This document shows positions 63,001 through 64,000 of a DNA stretch of 64,000 nt, piece after piece. Numbering within the stretch: position 1 is the stretch's first letter; each line of letters opens with the position of its first letter. Below the pieces are notes generated by a model that saw nothing but the letters and a program-made list of their open reading frames with translations, was not told where the DNA came from and made no database searches. Position numbers and translations under genes: made by a program. The stretch lies in the NCBI RefSeq assembly GCF_009371985.2, contig NZ_VIKU02000001.1:310001-374000 (forward strand), in the 5' to 3' direction. This DNA comes from Pelagihabitans pacificus. Its GTDB lineage: Bacteria; Bacteroidota; Bacteroidia; Flavobacteriales; Flavobacteriaceae.

Positions 63001-64000
63001 CTCAATTTCACTTTGGAGTATATACTGGGGCTCTTTACCAGTTTATGGGAATCGTTGGATTGGAACGACTTCCTGAATCCGTTGGAAGTGTTTAGAAGAA
63101 TCGTTGCCACCTTCGGCGATCCGGTCATCCGATTGGTGCGGTTCATAGTGACCGTTGTTCAAATAGCGGTCGAAATCTTGTTGATCGCAATGAACTTCCC
63201 CTTCGAGACGGTGAACAATATCATTCAACGTTCTCTGGAGGCCTTCGGTAATATCAAGCGAGATCCTATCGGCTTCCTCAAAAATATCCTGAGGGGTATC
63301 AAGCAGGGCTTCACCCAGTTTTTCGATAATATCCTCACCCACCTCATGAGCGGCCTGGCCACTTGGTTGTTTGGTTCTCTGGGTGAATTGGGCATACAAA
63401 TGCCACCAGACCTCAGCTTCCGAAGTATCCTGAACCTCATTATGCAGATCCTGGGTATTAGTGTGGATCGAATTATGGAACGGGTCTGGTTAAAACTAAC
63501 CGAACAGATCGGGGCCGAAAAAGTAGCCAAAATCAGGGGTGCCGTTGATAAATTAACAGGTATCTGGACGTTCATCAAGGATGTCATCGATCGGGGTCCG
63601 ATTGCCATTTGGGAGTACGTACAGGAGAAGTTGAGCGAGCTGTGGAACATGGTGCTCGATGCCGCCAAAAATTGGATTATGACCCGAATCATCGCCAGTG
63701 TCACTACCAAATTGCTGAGTATGTTGGATCCAACGGGCATTATGGCCGTCATCAATAGTGTCATCGCTATCTATAGGGCTATTCAATCCTTTATCGAACA
63801 GCTCAGAGCCATGTTGGAAATCTTGAATTCGTTCGTCAACGGTATTGCGGAGATTGCTGCTGGTAACGTGAGTGCCGCGGCCAATTTCTTGGAAGGGGCC
63901 ATGGCACGTGGCATTCCTGTAATGATTGGTTTCCTGGCCAACCAAGTCGGTCTGGGCGGTATCGGCAGAAGACTTGCGGAAATCATCGGAAATATCCGCG
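60004..64000 (+). CDS. Giant eCIS-associated DUF4157 protein with CHAP/NlpC-like hydrolase domain, 3' truncated
   Basis: The frame opens after the TAA at 59995-59997; TTG 60004 is the best start (MFSTAEKTAKPALSVQ). No stop follows up to 64000, so at least 1332 codons are present. Residues 50-70 hold the DUF4157 start (RPDDHFEKEADLVAERVV). The rest of that domain (about 192-265) ends LAHELTHTIQQ, with HELTH at 257-261, a possible metal-binding HExxH. Between them is an acidic insert with repeated VQR and LQT motifs. Residues about 300-470 look like a CHAP/NlpC amidase: Cys386 in 'SWCGIFAFWAL', His436 in 'SHYGLVVG', and NGN at 453-455. A second acidic repeat (about 518-565) and long amphipathic helical repeats follow. 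It is probably exported cargo or an effector of the particle; a toxin C-terminus may lie beyond the edge. Confidence 0.85.
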   Translation, partial: MFSTAEKTAKPALSVQRKTEQAFFGPQKEPVSPTPEPTFFQPAIQPKLKVNRPDDHFEKEADLVAERVVNMPETQIDLAPTAVPEVQRMEESKEEEEETLQTASLSVQRMMDEEEESPAIETKQADTVQRNSNTTLQTSSEEEEESLQTKSKQRSPAMYHSDVIQLSGRGPPGGAAQFQSQLHSSTSSGRPLGKSVGNFMSTRFGADFSSVRIHTDTSAQQMSKQVNAHAFTYGNHIYFNSGKYDPDSKAGQTLLAHELTHTIQQGASPVMAKLQRKHIFTAVQRKSILQRQVAPQLTAAVELAQAEQGKVIANKEGSDGYRYGWERLIEYFETTFGKDKIVSRPTGEKGVVYRPHIKKKAIIPGQVPNQPDPNVKENRDAMPSWCGIFAFWALNKAGIPMPKWKLGEEFIPKESVYPSGYTPKPGDLAFKQKRSHYGLVVGMEGPNRVKSVNGNTAGDDNLGGEVQVQTHDISNWQAFYNPLVAKTGKLRDARHGDEETEPKTFKELRKLKYNVSRKAESKTEEEGLQAKSEGAEKEEEEEMIQAKSEHPEKEQEEETIQRSETGSSGGFASMGVDYETDDGAADIQTKPIAPAATLVRNKSPGTMIQGGWLGDAWNAVSGLASDVADLIEEGLEAAKDWLLDRVRDFVVEIPGYTLLSYILGYDPITGRNVNKTPLTLLDAVLDIIPIGGTMVKWVLDYFEAINPVANWLFESVARFTNLIANVETRFENFWNRLSIDDVGNPERVMNDVADLFRSIVTDIVDFVADVGGDFLSMVTDIAISTMATIVKEFFPDAWDLLTVLLGEDPVTKEPVDRNGTNILNAGLKALGDRGTQIKGQMEENGIFAECAAWIDRGIDLALSLISDVGNIFDVLWDALTFESLFHPVQTFNEIAQAFLTPIARITSFITDAMIQLLAILRDALLSRLSAFAREQRGYFLITVLIGMDPFTRQDVPRNTENIIHGFFSLMEGGEAQFQQLKESGKIDQMTQKIERAVNQLNFTLEYILGLFTSLWESLDWNDFLNPLEVFRRIVATFGDPVIRLVRFIVTVVQIAVEILLIAMNFPFETVNNIIQRSLEAFGNIKRDPIGFLKNILRGIKQGFTQFFDNILTHLMSGLATWLFGSLGELGIQMPPDLSFRSILNLIMQILGISVDRIMERVWLKLTEQIGAEKVAKIRGAVDKLTGIWTFIKDVIDRGPIAIWEYVQEKLSELWNMVLDAAKNWIMTRIIASVTTKLLSMLDPTGIMAVINSVIAIYRAIQSFIEQLRAMLEILNSFVNGIAEIAAGNVSAAANFLEGAMARGIPVMIGFLANQVGLGGIGRRLAEIIGNIR

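Noticed and set aside
61110-63986. Several long minus-strand open frames opposite the DUF4157 gene (for example 62103-62759 and 63225-63764)
   Set aside because: They are opposite-strand shadows of one uninterrupted plus-strand frame with recognisable domains, and their translations show no family features.

Overview
The window reads as chromosome of a marine flavobacterium (Bacteroidota, Flavobacteriaceae-like). Support comes from KdsA (Gram-negative lipopolysaccharide), many TonB-linked and other outer-membrane beta-barrels, LytTR and AraC/LuxR regulators typical of the phylum, a lipoprotein sulfatase facing a GH30 lipoprotein (marine polysaccharide use), and several TAnnTTTG boxes, the Bacteroidota -7 promoter element, upstream of genes. 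No rRNA, tRNA, CRISPR array or insertion sequence was seen, and no stretch longer than about 300 bases lacks a gene.

Region 1 (1-11111, all minus strand): a NYN-domain protein cut by the left edge, a transthyretin-like protein, an OmpA-family protein, a lipoprotein, two SRPBCC proteins under an AraC regulator, and a conserved pair made of an outer-membrane barrel and a 1006-aa TPR protein. Region 2 (11254-20254): a small conserved gene with ftsE, a carbohydrate-binding-like secreted protein divergent from a membrane-anchored HTH-like protein and a membrane NUDIX protein, ppgK, a tightly overlapping sigma factor/membrane protein/MGMT-like operon, and typA with a good promoter and terminator. 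Region 3 (20343-26518): an outer-membrane receptor divergent from a secreted protein, LytS-type kinase and LytTR regulator operon, bracketed by two paralogous small outer-membrane proteins, with a perfect 10-bp inverted repeat in the divergent promoter region. Region 4 (26595-33986): kdsA, a DUF3857/transglutaminase protein, a SulP transporter, an MBL-double-rhodanese protein, a DUF2892 protein and several tiny membrane proteins. Region 5 (33991-38678): an exonuclease/GIY-YIG fusion, then divergent GH30 and sulfatase lipoproteins.

Region 6 (38958 to the right edge) is the most interesting part: an orphan LuxR-type regulator followed by a plus-strand, nearly gapless extracellular contractile injection system (eCIS, phage-tail-like particle). 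Its order is DUF4255 cap/terminator (Pvc16-like), an unrecognised 413-aa protein, sheath, two tube proteins, a DUF5908-type small protein, LysM baseplate hub, VgrG-like spike, PAAR tip, gp25, baseplate J-like (Pvc11), Pvc12-like, a 1242-aa protein in the tail-fibre position with a PKD-like domain, a tape-measure protein, and a giant DUF4157 protein running off the right edge. That last gene starts with TTG. It carries a split DUF4157 domain with HELTH, a CHAP/NlpC-like Cys-His-Asn hydrolase domain, acidic VQR/LQ-type repeats, and long helical repeats of about 140 residues. It is probably the cargo or effector of the particle. The AAA+ ATPase expected in such loci is not in the window. Two dyad-symmetric sites lie just upstream of the first structural gene.
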